Assembly: GCA_903926205.1 (NCBI GenBank) | Contig: CAIYID010000078.1 | Coordinates: 1 to 64,000, forward strand | DNA from: an uncultured Bdellovibrionales bacterium | GTDB lineage: Bacteria; Bdellovibrionota; Bdellovibrionia; Bdellovibrionales; Bdellovibrionaceae | Direction of reading: 5' to 3' | DNA: 64,000 nucleotides | In this document: in pieces, positions 33,055 through 41,352 of the stretch | How positions within the stretch are numbered: the stretch's first letter is position 1 | How the letters are laid out: each line of letters starts with the position of its first letter | Translations under genes and position numbers: made by a program | Notes under the pieces: generated by a model | What the model was told of the DNA's origin: nothing | Database searches by the model: none | What the model saw: only the letters and a program-made list of their open reading frames with translations

Positions 33055-34014
33055 TTAATGTAAAGCGCTCATGGAAGGGGGTGTGAAGGCATTCAAACCC
33101 GTGACTTTAAATTTGTATCGACTGGAATCTCCAACACTGCTCTTGAATTGACTAATAGCAACAAGAAATAAGCTTAAGCGATCTTCTAAAGTTGATTTGA
33201 TGGTCAGGTCAACATCAAAAGAATAAGCGCCCATCTGAGTTTGGATGCCACCTTGATTAAGAATATTCAGAGCTAAATTTCCCTTGATGGTTCCACGAAG
33301 TTCATCGTTTTCTCGTCCAATATTACCTTCCTCAATCACTAATTTTCCTGCGGACAAATGCCCTTTGAGTTCAAGAGCGCTCACCTTTAAATCTGGTAAA
33401 TTAATCGGGCCCATCATGGTGTTCACCGTTTGAGAGGGGAATTCGAATTTTTCCGCTTTGATCAAAAGGTCAGCTTCGGGTTGTTCGGCGAGAGCCAAAT
33501 CAGTCAGGACGGAGCCATCCACATTCAATTGCCCCTTCATGGTCAGCGGTATTTGTCCAAGCTCGCGTAAATCCTGGAGGCTAAGATGAACCGCGTGAAT
33601 TTCGATTTTTTGTCGTTCAATGCCAGTGTCTGATTTGGTGCCGGGTTTAAGGCTGATATCAACATCACCACGAAAAAGCCCACGAGCGGAAATATTTCCA
33701 GCGGGCACTTTAGAAAAAAGACTTGCGGGAGAGGGCGAGATCGTCAGCTCTTTGGCATCAATAGTGCCTGTCATAGTGGTGTCGACACTCATGTCGTGGA
33801 ATTTAATTCCAGGAGGGAAAACTGAGAGTTGAATATTGGAAAATTGTAAAAAAAACTGATTTTGAGTGAAGGCGGCGACTTTTGTTCCAACGAGATCCGA
33901 AAGATCTCCGAAAGGAAAGATAAAAAAAGCCCAACCGATGACAGAGATAATAAAAACAAAAATCAAAGAGAGATTTTTTTTCAATAGCGCAAAGAACTTG
34001 AAGATGAACTTCAT
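33055..34014 (-). CDS. gspN: Type II secretion protein GspN
   Basis: Accessory inner-membrane component of the type II secretion system, 319 residues. One membrane helix near residues 17-38, then a large periplasmic beta-rich domain (FSNIQLSVFPPGIKFHDMSV...ELTISPSPASLFSKVPAGNISARGLFRGDVDISLKPG) typical of GspN. It is the last gene of the gsp operon; its ATG overlaps the gspM stop. No terminator is evident beyond its stop. Confidence 0.85.
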   Translation of the reverse strand: MKFIFKFFALLKKNLSLIFVFIISVIGWAFFIFPFGDLSDLVGTKVAAFTQNQFFLQFSNIQLSVFPPGIKFHDMSVDTTMTGTIDAKELTISPSPASLFSKVPAGNISARGLFRGDVDISLKPGTKSDTGIERQKIEIHAVHLSLQDLRELGQIPLTMKGQLNVDGSVLTDLALAEQPEADLLIKAEKFEFPSQTVNTMMGPINLPDLKVSALELKGHLSAGKLVIEEGNIGRENDELRGTIKGNLALNILNQGGIQTQMGAYSFDVDLTIKSTLEDRLSLFLVAISQFKSSVGDSSRYKFKVTGLNAFTPPSMSALH

Positions 34015-34712
34015 TCGTCACTTCCTTTAGGCTCTTTAGACTTCGGCTTAATTCCTTTTTTTGCTTTTCCGCCAGTGTCTTCTTCGGGAGGAGGCGGTAC
34101 GTATACAGGAATTTTTAAAGTGACGAATTTGTAAATAACATCGTAGTAGCGAGAATCTTGAGCATTGGCTTCCATGGATAAATCAACCATTTTGAGTGCG
34201 GGATGAAGGCTCGACATTTGATGTCCTAAATCCACCACTTGTCGTAAGTTAAGTTTTTTAAGAATCACTTGCAGCGAGTTCTCAATATGATCCTTCGGAA
34301 GCGTCTTTGGAATTTCAGCAATAGACACGCTGCTAATTTGTTCTGGTAAAAGCATGGCTTTGGTGAATTCATCTTCAATTTGAGCTTTTAAAGACTCTGC
34401 GGGCGGCGCGGGGTTCATGCCCGTGGAGTTTTGCGCATCTTGCTGAATTTTAAAAAGATCACGAATGAGGTCCCGCTGATTTTCATAAGTCGCAATGGAC
34501 TCAGAGCTACTGAAATAAGAGGTCAGTGGATAGGAAATCAGGAGACCAAGGAGAGCAAAAGCGATACCGACGATGATCAGTTTTTGAATGATCGGGCTTA
34601 GATTTTCAAAACGATCACGAACTTGGTTGAAGGTCGAACTTTCTTGAATTCGCTCAACCACACGGCTCACTTCAGATTTTATGCGTTCCTTAAGGTCTTC
34701 AAAATTCGCCAT
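34011..34712 (-). CDS. gspM: Type II secretion protein GspM-like
   Basis: 233 residues. An N-terminal cytoplasmic helix of about 45 residues precedes a single membrane segment (LIIVGIAFALLGLLISYPLTSYF), then a coiled-coil and a ferredoxin-like periplasmic domain (SLQVILKKLNLRQVVDLGHQMSSL...). In type II systems GspM binds GspL and stabilises it. The C-terminal tail is Pro/Lys/Glu-rich. The assignment rests mainly on position between gspL and gspN. Confidence 0.78.
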   Translation of the reverse strand: MANFEDLKERIKSEVSRVVERIQESSTFNQVRDRFENLSPIIQKLIIVGIAFALLGLLISYPLTSYFSSSESIATYENQRDLIRDLFKIQQDAQNSTGMNPAPPAESLKAQIEDEFTKAMLLPEQISSVSIAEIPKTLPKDHIENSLQVILKKLNLRQVVDLGHQMSSLHPALKMVDLSMEANAQDSRYYDVIYKFVTLKIPVYVPPPPEEDTGGKAKKGIKPKSKEPKGSDE

Positions 34713-34713
34713 A

Positions 34714-36390
34714 TTATTTTTTCACTTTTTCTGTTGTGCCACTGATTCCCCGGTCCACGTTGAGACTAAAAGCGAAGGGAACTCTTCCTGGACTTTGCAC
34801 GGTGGACTTCAGGATTTCTAATTTTCCAGTGATCGATAAGCTGGTCAGCGAAGCCTGAAGAACAGTCAATTCTTGCGCGCGGCCGACCGAACCTTCGATT
34901 TCCACATGTTGATTTTGAATATTGAGTCGTCGGACTAAAACGCTGCTGTTAGTTTTTCCGGGGGCGACATCGCTGATCTTGCGAAGAACATCTAGGGCGG
35001 AGTTCATTTTGGCTAAATTTTGGATGGCTTTAATATCTTGAGTGCGCAATCGTTGTTCTTTGATGAATTTTTTTACTCCAGTTTCATTGGATTGCTTCGA
35101 GGGTAATTTTGCGACCGCCTTGGCTTGGTTTTTCAGAGCTTCGGTGGATTTTTCAACCAAAGCTAAAGCCACTTGATCGCGAATAACTGAATACGCGGTG
35201 AAGGCGACAAAAGCGACAACGGCTAATTTGGCAAAGCGACCCCAGTTTTCCCAAAGTTTTTGGTATCTAAGATTTTGTTTCTGGAATTCATTTTTGAGAA
35301 AGTTTAAAGCGGGATTACGAGGTTTTTTTAAACCTTCGATGGCAAGTCCTAAAGCCACTCCGCAAGTTGAATCGATATGAGGAGTGACTTCAAAACCCAC
35401 CGTGAAATTCCCATTCAGAATTTGCACGGGATTGACTGGCACTTCTAATATTTGAGTCATGTAAGCATTTAAGTTTTGAATGAGAGAAATTCCTCCGGTG
35501 AGAGAAACTCCCATGACTTTTCCATTGAACTCACTTTGAAATTCGAGCAGAGTCATCTGCACATCGCGGGCAAGTTCATTTAAACCCTCAGTGATCGTTT
35601 GTGAGAAAACAATTTGATCATAAGAGGAATTTTCCTGATTCAAGAGCACAAAAGATTTTGTTTGTAAAACATTGAGCGCTTCCACATAAGGCAACTCATA
35701 TTTTCGCATCAGAGTTTCGGCTAAGTTTTTCCCACCCCAGAGAATGGAGCGAAGCCCAATCAAGTGATTGTCTTCGAAGGCGCAAACCAAAGTGCGAGTG
35801 TGTCCAATGTCGAGAAGAATTCGCATATGACGTTCTGGACGATCTTCGCCCTCGAGTTGCAAGGGCGCATTGCTAATCGAGGCGGGCGCTTCATTCCATT
35901 TTTCCCAGCAATTCGCCAGAGCTAATCCCTCGCAAGAAAGAAGAGAGATGTCGATGTTGGCATCTTGCATTTTTGCCATCAACTCAGTGATGCGCAATTT
36001 GGGGGCGGCGCAGGCGAGGACCTCTGCGGAGTGGCCCAGGACTTTGACGATCTTAGCATCATAGATAGCATTTTCAGGAGAAAAAGGAATGTCTTCCTCA
36101 AGTTCAAAGGGAAGGCTTTTTAAAATTTTGATTCGATCGGAAAAAGGAAAAATCTTATTTCGTACGGCCACCATTTCCTGGCGCAAGCCGACCACAATTC
36201 GAGTTTGCTCTGGATTGTATTGGATGGAGACTGAACGTAAAAATTCAATAATTTCAATATTGGGATCAAAGCCAGGGTTTTGGCCAAGCGCAAATTCATT
36301 GTACTGGCTAACAACTAATCCCTTATTGGTAAGATTAACCTCAGCCACTTTGATGCTAGCTGAACCGATATCAATTCCGACTGACTTCAT
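34714..36390 (-). CDS. gspL: Type II secretion protein GspL with PilM-like cytoplasmic domain
   Basis: 558 residues. Residues 1-340 form an actin-like PilM/GspL domain: VGIDIGSASIKVAEVNL, ILLDIGHTRTLVCAFEDNHL and SLTGGISLIQNLNAYM are the phosphate and adenosine loops of that fold. One membrane helix lies near residues 400-420, followed by a coiled-coil and a periplasmic ferredoxin-like domain (NSSVLVRRLNIQNQHVEIEGSV...). GspL links the ATPase GspE to the inner-membrane platform. The cytoplasmic part looks closer to PilM of type IV pili than to enterobacterial GspL. The ATG at 36390 follows AAGGATG. Confidence 0.88.
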   Translation of the reverse strand: MKSVGIDIGSASIKVAEVNLTNKGLVVSQYNEFALGQNPGFDPNIEIIEFLRSVSIQYNPEQTRIVVGLRQEMVAVRNKIFPFSDRIKILKSLPFELEEDIPFSPENAIYDAKIVKVLGHSAEVLACAAPKLRITELMAKMQDANIDISLLSCEGLALANCWEKWNEAPASISNAPLQLEGEDRPERHMRILLDIGHTRTLVCAFEDNHLIGLRSILWGGKNLAETLMRKYELPYVEALNVLQTKSFVLLNQENSSYDQIVFSQTITEGLNELARDVQMTLLEFQSEFNGKVMGVSLTGGISLIQNLNAYMTQILEVPVNPVQILNGNFTVGFEVTPHIDSTCGVALGLAIEGLKKPRNPALNFLKNEFQKQNLRYQKLWENWGRFAKLAVVAFVAFTAYSVIRDQVALALVEKSTEALKNQAKAVAKLPSKQSNETGVKKFIKEQRLRTQDIKAIQNLAKMNSALDVLRKISDVAPGKTNSSVLVRRLNIQNQHVEIEGSVGRAQELTVLQASLTSLSITGKLEILKSTVQSPGRVPFAFSLNVDRGISGTTEKVKK

Positions 36391-36413
36391 TAGGCAAACA
36401 TCCTTGTTTAGCG

Positions 36414-37640
36414 CTATCTCTCGTACCAATATACAATTCGTGGAGGGCCTTTGGAAGCAGAATTATTGCTATTTTTGGAATTCGGTTGTGAAGTTCCCGC
36501 ACCAGAAGAACTTCCACCGCCGGGAATTGAGGAACTCACTTCTGTTTTTAATAAAGTGTAGCTCTGTGAGGCGGATTTGGCGACATCAAAGACGACCGCA
36601 ACGATTTCGCTGGTGGTGTTTTTGTAAGAGCCCGTCGAAGTGATTCTAAAATTGTAAACAGTGTCAGTAAGAATGGGAATCATTTTTTGTTTGTTTGAAT
36701 CGATTCTTACACCTTGAGAACTCACGAAACTCCAGAAATCATTTGGATCTTTAAAGGGCCCACCGGCATTCGCTTCTTCTCTGCGTTTGATGATTTCATC
36801 AGCGACTTTACTGGTGATCGAGGCGTCCAAGGCCATCAAAACATCTTTTGAAGCATTGTTTGGATTGATTCCTTTCATTCCGAAAACCGTGACTTGATCT
36901 CGAATGAGTTCAAAAGCTTCTTCAGTCATACCTGGTACTAATCGAATTTCATCCACCGTTCGAAAACCACGATTCGGAGGAAAATATTCTCCCAAACTAG
37001 AAAATTTTGAAGCTTTATCTCCACCCTTGGCGCTTTGATTGCTCGGAGTGACCCAATCTTGAATAGCATCCACTAAATCTCCGGGACTTAGGTCTTGATG
37101 AGAGCGAGCCCATTTTTCATCATCTCGATTTTTATTTTCAAAAATACGAAGCAGTTGTTCGCGGGTGGCATCGCGAACGCCTTTGCTTGGCCCCCACAAA
37201 GAATTGATATCAATTTTTGAACCCTCGTCAGAGATCGTGGCCATGTAATTGCCATCCATTGAACTGTCTTTGGTTTTTTCTTCAATCATTTCTTTTTGCA
37301 CTTGATTGAGACCATCTGGAGTCATTGGTGGCCAGGAAAAAGGCATTTTCCAAATCATGTCGAGGAGCTCTTGTTTCACCAGGCCTTTGGCTTGTGCGGC
37401 CACTTGACTATTCACCTGAGAATAAATTTTGATGCGTAAGAGTGATAATTCCATGCCTGCACGAGCCGCGTAATAAGCTTTCACGCGATTCACGGCTGCA
37501 GAGTTGACTAAATATTCCACGTTAGTTTCATAAGCGAGCTCTGTGGCAAGATAGCTCACCAACAAGATAGTGAACATCGCTAAAATCAAGGCGACTCCGC
37601 GTTCAGAGTTTTGATTATGACTTCGTTTAAAAAACCTCAT
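36414..37640 (-). CDS. gspK: Type II secretion minor pseudopilin GspK
   Basis: 408 residues. The prepilin-like N-terminus ERGVALILAMFTILLVSYLATELAYE is cut after Gly and lacks Glu5, as usual in GspK. DEGSKIDINSLWG, PGDLVDAIQDWVTPSNQSAKGGD and NRGFRTVDEIRLVPGMTEEAFELI followed by GINPNNASKDVLMAL are the characteristic GspK helical-insert blocks. The C-terminus carries a Ser/Gly/Asn-rich tail (GGGSSSGAGTSQPN) before a final hydrophobic strand. GspK caps the pseudopilus tip with GspI and GspJ. Its start overlaps gspJ's stop. Confidence 0.9.
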   Translation of the reverse strand: MRFFKRSHNQNSERGVALILAMFTILLVSYLATELAYETNVEYLVNSAAVNRVKAYYAARAGMELSLLRIKIYSQVNSQVAAQAKGLVKQELLDMIWKMPFSWPPMTPDGLNQVQKEMIEEKTKDSSMDGNYMATISDEGSKIDINSLWGPSKGVRDATREQLLRIFENKNRDDEKWARSHQDLSPGDLVDAIQDWVTPSNQSAKGGDKASKFSSLGEYFPPNRGFRTVDEIRLVPGMTEEAFELIRDQVTVFGMKGINPNNASKDVLMALDASITSKVADEIIKRREEANAGGPFKDPNDFWSFVSSQGVRIDSNKQKMIPILTDTVYNFRITSTGSYKNTTSEIVAVVFDVAKSASQSYTLLKTEVSSSIPGGGSSSGAGTSQPNSKNSNNSASKGPPRIVYWYER

Positions 37641-38548
37641 GGACCAGTCCCTCCAGGCGTTGGCATTCCGCCAGCAGCGCCAGTGGTGGCGGTTTGTGGC
37701 GAGGGATTGTTTGGAAAACGAACAGGCGCAATGATTTGCATCGAGACTTTTTTCTTTTTATCGCCTTCACCTTTAGTGATCGCTAAAGAAATTTCCACGG
37801 TTTCAGGGAAATAACCTTTTGTTCCGGCGTCGCCAATTTTTGAATTCCAGTCGGTGACCCATTCTTGCTTATTAACACCAATGTAGCGCAATTTATATTC
37901 AGAAATATTCTCTAATAAAACAGAGGCCGGTCCATTGATCGTGATGTCGCCTTCGACAAGAGGGGAGGCGCTTCGCAAAAGGCATTTGCTGGTGTGTCCG
38001 GTTTCTCCAGGTTTTTTACAATCAGAAAGATAATAGCCCACCTTAATAAAATCAGCTTGAGGAATATCTTCGGAAAGTCGTGGGGCATTCATTGTAACAA
38101 AGTGAACTTCTTCATTGCTCCCGATAAAATCGGTGGTCGGATCCCGCCGTTTGGGGTCCATCGCCATCCATTGATTGAGAGAAGCTTGCATCATTTGCTG
38201 TGCTTGCGCTTGGCCCGATGAGGCTCCGGAGGTACCAGCCGATCCTGAGGAGGCTCCGGGAGAGGTTCCAGAAGCCACTCCCGGTGATTGAGGGGTGGTA
38301 CTTCCTGATTTTTGCACGGCTTGTTTGAATTCCATTTCAATATCGCGATAGTGCATGGCAAGGTTAATATCTTTTTCCATGACTCGCAAAGCATCGCGGA
38401 CAGACGACATGTCTTCCACTTGCTCTTGAATTTTTACTTTCGCTTTAAGTCCATTTTGAATGCTTTGATTGGAAAAAAGCATCAATGTCGCCAAAATCGT
38501 GATGGCGATCATCAATTCTAAAAGAGTAAAACCCTGCTGCTTTTGCAT
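37637..38548 (-). CDS. gspJ: Type II secretion minor pseudopilin GspJ
   Basis: 303 residues. The prepilin peptidase site QQGFTLLELMIAITILATLMLF is canonical, with Phe at +1 and Glu at +5. A globular domain follows, interrupted at about residues 82-112 by a Ser/Gly/Ala/Pro low-complexity stretch not normal for the family. LRYIGVNKQEWVTDWNSKIG and the P-x-x-VEISLAIT block are typical of GspJ. The C-terminus ends in a Pro/Gly/Thr-rich tail. It forms the pseudopilus tip complex with GspI and GspK. Confidence 0.88.
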   Translation of the reverse strand: MQKQQGFTLLELMIAITILATLMLFSNQSIQNGLKAKVKIQEQVEDMSSVRDALRVMEKDINLAMHYRDIEMEFKQAVQKSGSTTPQSPGVASGTSPGASSGSAGTSGASSGQAQAQQMMQASLNQWMAMDPKRRDPTTDFIGSNEEVHFVTMNAPRLSEDIPQADFIKVGYYLSDCKKPGETGHTSKCLLRSASPLVEGDITINGPASVLLENISEYKLRYIGVNKQEWVTDWNSKIGDAGTKGYFPETVEISLAITKGEGDKKKKVSMQIIAPVRFPNNPSPQTATTGAAGGMPTPGGTGP

Positions 38549-39061
38549 TTAGGGCCCCGTTCCGGGCAAGCCAATGGGTTTGTCATAATCCACAAAGTAA
38601 GTGGTGGCCGATACCGAGATACTTTTTTTGGGATGTTTATAGGTCACCGTGACTTTAACTTCTTTGATGCATTTTGAAAGTTGGTCCGTCAGTTGCTTGA
38701 CGATTTGTAGAGTCATCTGGTCAACACCGCCATCACGAGCCGAAAGCGTCGAAGCAAGATCTGGAAACTCCATTTTTTTTGAATTCATTTTCCAAGAATA
38801 TTGAGGATAATTATCTCCAAAATCGTCGGACTCTTCCTCTTGAATTTGATCCAAGGGTTTTCCTTTGTATTGGCGCACATAATCGTCCATTTTTCGTTCG
38901 AGAAGTGAAGCTAATTCAAAACGGACTTGAGTTTTTTTTACGCGATTAAAGGCCGCCGACCAGCTTTCGGAGAGCAGGACTAATGCTGTTGAAAGTAAAA
39001 CCATCGCTAGTAAAACTTCAAGTAAGGAAAATCCAGATTTATGAGTGAGAGTTTTATTCAT
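38549..39061 (-). CDS. gspI: Type II secretion minor pseudopilin GspI
   Basis: 170 residues. Prepilin site KSGFSLLEVLLAMVLLSTALVLLSES; the hydrophobic helix is followed by a globular domain with KKTQVRFELASLLERKMDDYV, then a long insertion and a beta-rich end. The ATG at 39061 overlaps the gspH stop as ATGA, showing translational coupling; longer readings lie inside gspH. The protein nucleates the pseudopilus tip. Confidence 0.85.
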   Translation of the reverse strand: MNKTLTHKSGFSLLEVLLAMVLLSTALVLLSESWSAAFNRVKKTQVRFELASLLERKMDDYVRQYKGKPLDQIQEEESDDFGDNYPQYSWKMNSKKMEFPDLASTLSARDGGVDQMTLQIVKQLTDQLSKCIKEVKVTVTYKHPKKSISVSATTYFVDYDKPIGLPGTGP

Positions 39062-39648
39062 TTTATTTCTAACTCTTGTAACGTAACTGGTTTTGAAATC
39101 ATATCGGCGTGTCCGGTGAGGGGATTGAAAACTAAGGACCAAGTCAGGTCTTTGCCATCAGTCAGTTGGACCACCGACTGATCCACGAGGCCTTCAGGAG
39201 AAAAATAAATGTAGGCGGTGCCTTTAGTGATGGGCTCTGCGTGAGATTTGGTTTCGACACTTTTTATAAAAAGATTGCTCGGAAGAAATCTTTCTTGTTT
39301 GAGCGGCTTATCAACTTTGCTAAACGGAGAAGAGGGTTTGTCTTCCTTGTTCATTTCATCTTCTAATTTTTGATGAGCCGCTGATTTTACCATGACCGCA
39401 TGATTCGATGCCTCGACAAAATAAGAATCCTCTTTGCCTTTGAGATTAAAAACGATGCGATAGGTGGCATTTTTTAGTCGGGCATAGTGACGAACTTCGA
39501 TAGATAAAACGGAAAGTTCGCGCATAAAAGATTTGATGTTAGAATTACTTTTCTTGAGTTTGGGGACCGCGATACCCATGATGGCGGCCAGAATTGCAAC
39601 CACCAACATGATTTCAACAAGGGTGAAGCCTCGTGAATTTCTCCCCAA
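39058..39648 (-). CDS. gspH: Type II secretion minor pseudopilin GspH
   Basis: 196 residues. Prepilin site NSRGFTLVEIMLVVAILAAIMGIAVPKL, then a beta-rich domain with the GspH/FimT-like RELSVLSIEVRHYARLKNATYRIVFNL. A charged loop of about 30 residues (EDEMNKEDKPSSPFSKVDK) is longer than usual. Start is adjacent to gspG's stop. GspH joins the tip to the GspG shaft. Confidence 0.88.
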   Translation of the reverse strand: MGRNSRGFTLVEIMLVVAILAAIMGIAVPKLKKSNSNIKSFMRELSVLSIEVRHYARLKNATYRIVFNLKGKEDSYFVEASNHAVMVKSAAHQKLEDEMNKEDKPSSPFSKVDKPLKQERFLPSNLFIKSVETKSHAEPITKGTAYIYFSPEGLVDQSVVQLTDGKDLTWSLVFNPLTGHADMISKPVTLQELEIK

Positions 39649-40074
39649 TTAATTCATGTCCTCATTGGTAATTTCTTTTCCCTTATAGGTGGTCTTGAGC
39701 AAGGGAGAACCGTTGGAAACTTCGTAGGTGAAGTCGTGACCCCAGCCATCTTTGGGGATCTTTTTCAAATAGGGATCTGGTCCCCAGTTCGGACAGTCCG
39801 CATCCGGTTTTGATAAAGCATCCAAAGTTGTTGGAATTTTTTGACAATCGATTTGATAGCCGTTGATCGCTTGCGTGATTTGGCTCATCGCAATTTTGGT
39901 TTCCTTCATACTGGCGCGATTCATGGCGCCTTGAATTTGCGGCAAGAGCATGGCCATCAAAGCACCAATGATGGCTAACACGATCATGATTTCCATCAAA
40001 GTCATACCGGACTGGTTGAGTGAGTTATTATTTTTTTGATTTGGATTTTTTTGAGTTAATTTAAATTGCAGCAT
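39649..40074 (-). CDS. gspG: Type II secretion major pseudopilin GspG
   Basis: 141 residues; main pseudopilus subunit. The leader of about 22 residues is long and Asn/Gln-rich. Cleavage after SG leaves Met at +1 (MTLMEIMIVLAIIGALMAMLLP), with Glu at +5; Phe is commoner at +1. PDADCPNWGPDPYLKKIPKDGWGHDFTYEVS is the conserved calcium-binding C-terminal segment of GspG. The ribosome binding site is AGAGGGG. Confidence 0.93.
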   Translation of the reverse strand: MLQFKLTQKNPNQKNNNSLNQSGMTLMEIMIVLAIIGALMAMLLPQIQGAMNRASMKETKIAMSQITQAINGYQIDCQKIPTTLDALSKPDADCPNWGPDPYLKKIPKDGWGHDFTYEVSNGSPLLKTTYKGKEITNEDMN

Positions 40075-40106
40075 AATCCCCTCTGTGTAGAGCGTTTGAT
40101 TCTAAA

Positions 40107-41327
40107 TTAACCAGCAAGATTTGTCATCTCAAACATCGGAACCATGATGGCCATGACGATCACGCCCACGACGAGACCCATAATGACTAAAACCACCGGC
40201 CCCATCAAACTGGTCATAGAATCGACCTTATTTTTAACTTGAAAATCGAAGGCGTCAGCCACTTGCAGGAGCATATTTTCTAGATCGCCAGTTTTTTCTC
40301 CAATATTGACCATGTGAATCACAATCGGAGGAAATTGTCCGGATTTTTTTAAAGGTCCAGCGATGGATTCCCCTTCACTGATGTTGTTCCTTGCGTCATC
40401 AACAGCCTTGGCAATGATGTCATTGTCGACCACATTACGGACAATTTGAAGTGCTGCCAACATAGGCACTCCACCAGTGAGCAGAGTGGCTAAAGTCCGT
40501 GTGAATCGCGCCACGGCCACCAAGCGATTCATCGCTCCAAAAAGAGGAAGTTTCAGCGAAATAGCATCCCACTGAGTTTTTCCTCGGGGAGTTTTTTTCC
40601 AATTGGAAAATAAAAGAAAAAGAAAAAAAGCAGCGCCCACAATAACGTACCAGTACTTCACCATAAAACCGCTGATGTTAATCACAAGCTCTGAATACCA
40701 AGGGAGGACCATGTCTGGATTTGATTCAAAAACCGTAACCATTTTTGGAACCACAAAAATAAACAGAAAAAACAAAAGACCGATCGTCACGGTGAGCATG
40801 ATGATCGGATAAGTCATCGCGCCTTTCACTTTGGCTCGCAGTTCATTGGCGGCCTCCGTGAATTCAGCAAGACGAATCAGGATGATATCTAAAGTTCCTG
40901 ACATCTCTCCGGCTTCGCACATAGAAATGTAAATGGTGTTAAAAATATTTGGATATTTGGATAAAGATTTATGAAAGTTTCCACCTTCGTTCACCGAGTT
41001 ACGAATCTCAGAAAGAGCCTCTGAAAGAACGGGGTTTTCAACTTGTTCCGAAACTGCACTTAGAGAATCCACCAGTGGAATATTGGCCTTCAGCAAGGTG
41101 GCCAATTGTCTGGTCATCAAAGCTAAATCTTTAATGGGAACAGCTTTATTATTACCAATTTTTTTCTTGATGACACCTTCGGAAGTTCGCTTTTTATCTT
41201 TGATGTCGGTAACAAAAATGCCGTCTTTTTTTAATTTGATTCGGGCCGCACGAATATTATCGGAATCAATGATTCCCTTCGTGTTTCGTCCATCTTTAAT
41301 TAAACCTTTGTATTCAAAAACTGGCAT
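40107..41327 (-). CDS. gspF: Type II secretion inner-membrane platform protein GspF
   Basis: 406 residues; polytopic platform protein. Two cytoplasmic helical domains (each with the T2SSF signature, e.g. LTRQLATLLKANIPLVDSLSAV and FTRTLATLLTGGVPMLAALQIV) and three membrane helices (near 170-195, 220-245 and 375-400). ISMCEAGEMSGTLDIIL and MVNIGEKTGDLENMLLQVADAF are the repeated family blocks. GspF couples GspE rotation to pseudopilin loading. Confidence 0.94.
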   Translation of the reverse strand: MPVFEYKGLIKDGRNTKGIIDSDNIRAARIKLKKDGIFVTDIKDKKRTSEGVIKKKIGNNKAVPIKDLALMTRQLATLLKANIPLVDSLSAVSEQVENPVLSEALSEIRNSVNEGGNFHKSLSKYPNIFNTIYISMCEAGEMSGTLDIILIRLAEFTEAANELRAKVKGAMTYPIIMLTVTIGLLFFLFIFVVPKMVTVFESNPDMVLPWYSELVINISGFMVKYWYVIVGAAFFLFLLFSNWKKTPRGKTQWDAISLKLPLFGAMNRLVAVARFTRTLATLLTGGVPMLAALQIVRNVVDNDIIAKAVDDARNNISEGESIAGPLKKSGQFPPIVIHMVNIGEKTGDLENMLLQVADAFDFQVKNKVDSMTSLMGPVVLVIMGLVVGVIVMAIMVPMFEMTNLAG

Positions 41328-41352
41328 TCAATTAAGTCTGAGCTGGAAAACA

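Noticed and set aside
34714-36390. gspL as pilM of a type IV pilus operon
   Set aside because: The flanking genes are gspK, gspM and gspN, and the protein carries a membrane helix with a periplasmic ferredoxin-like domain, which PilM lacks.
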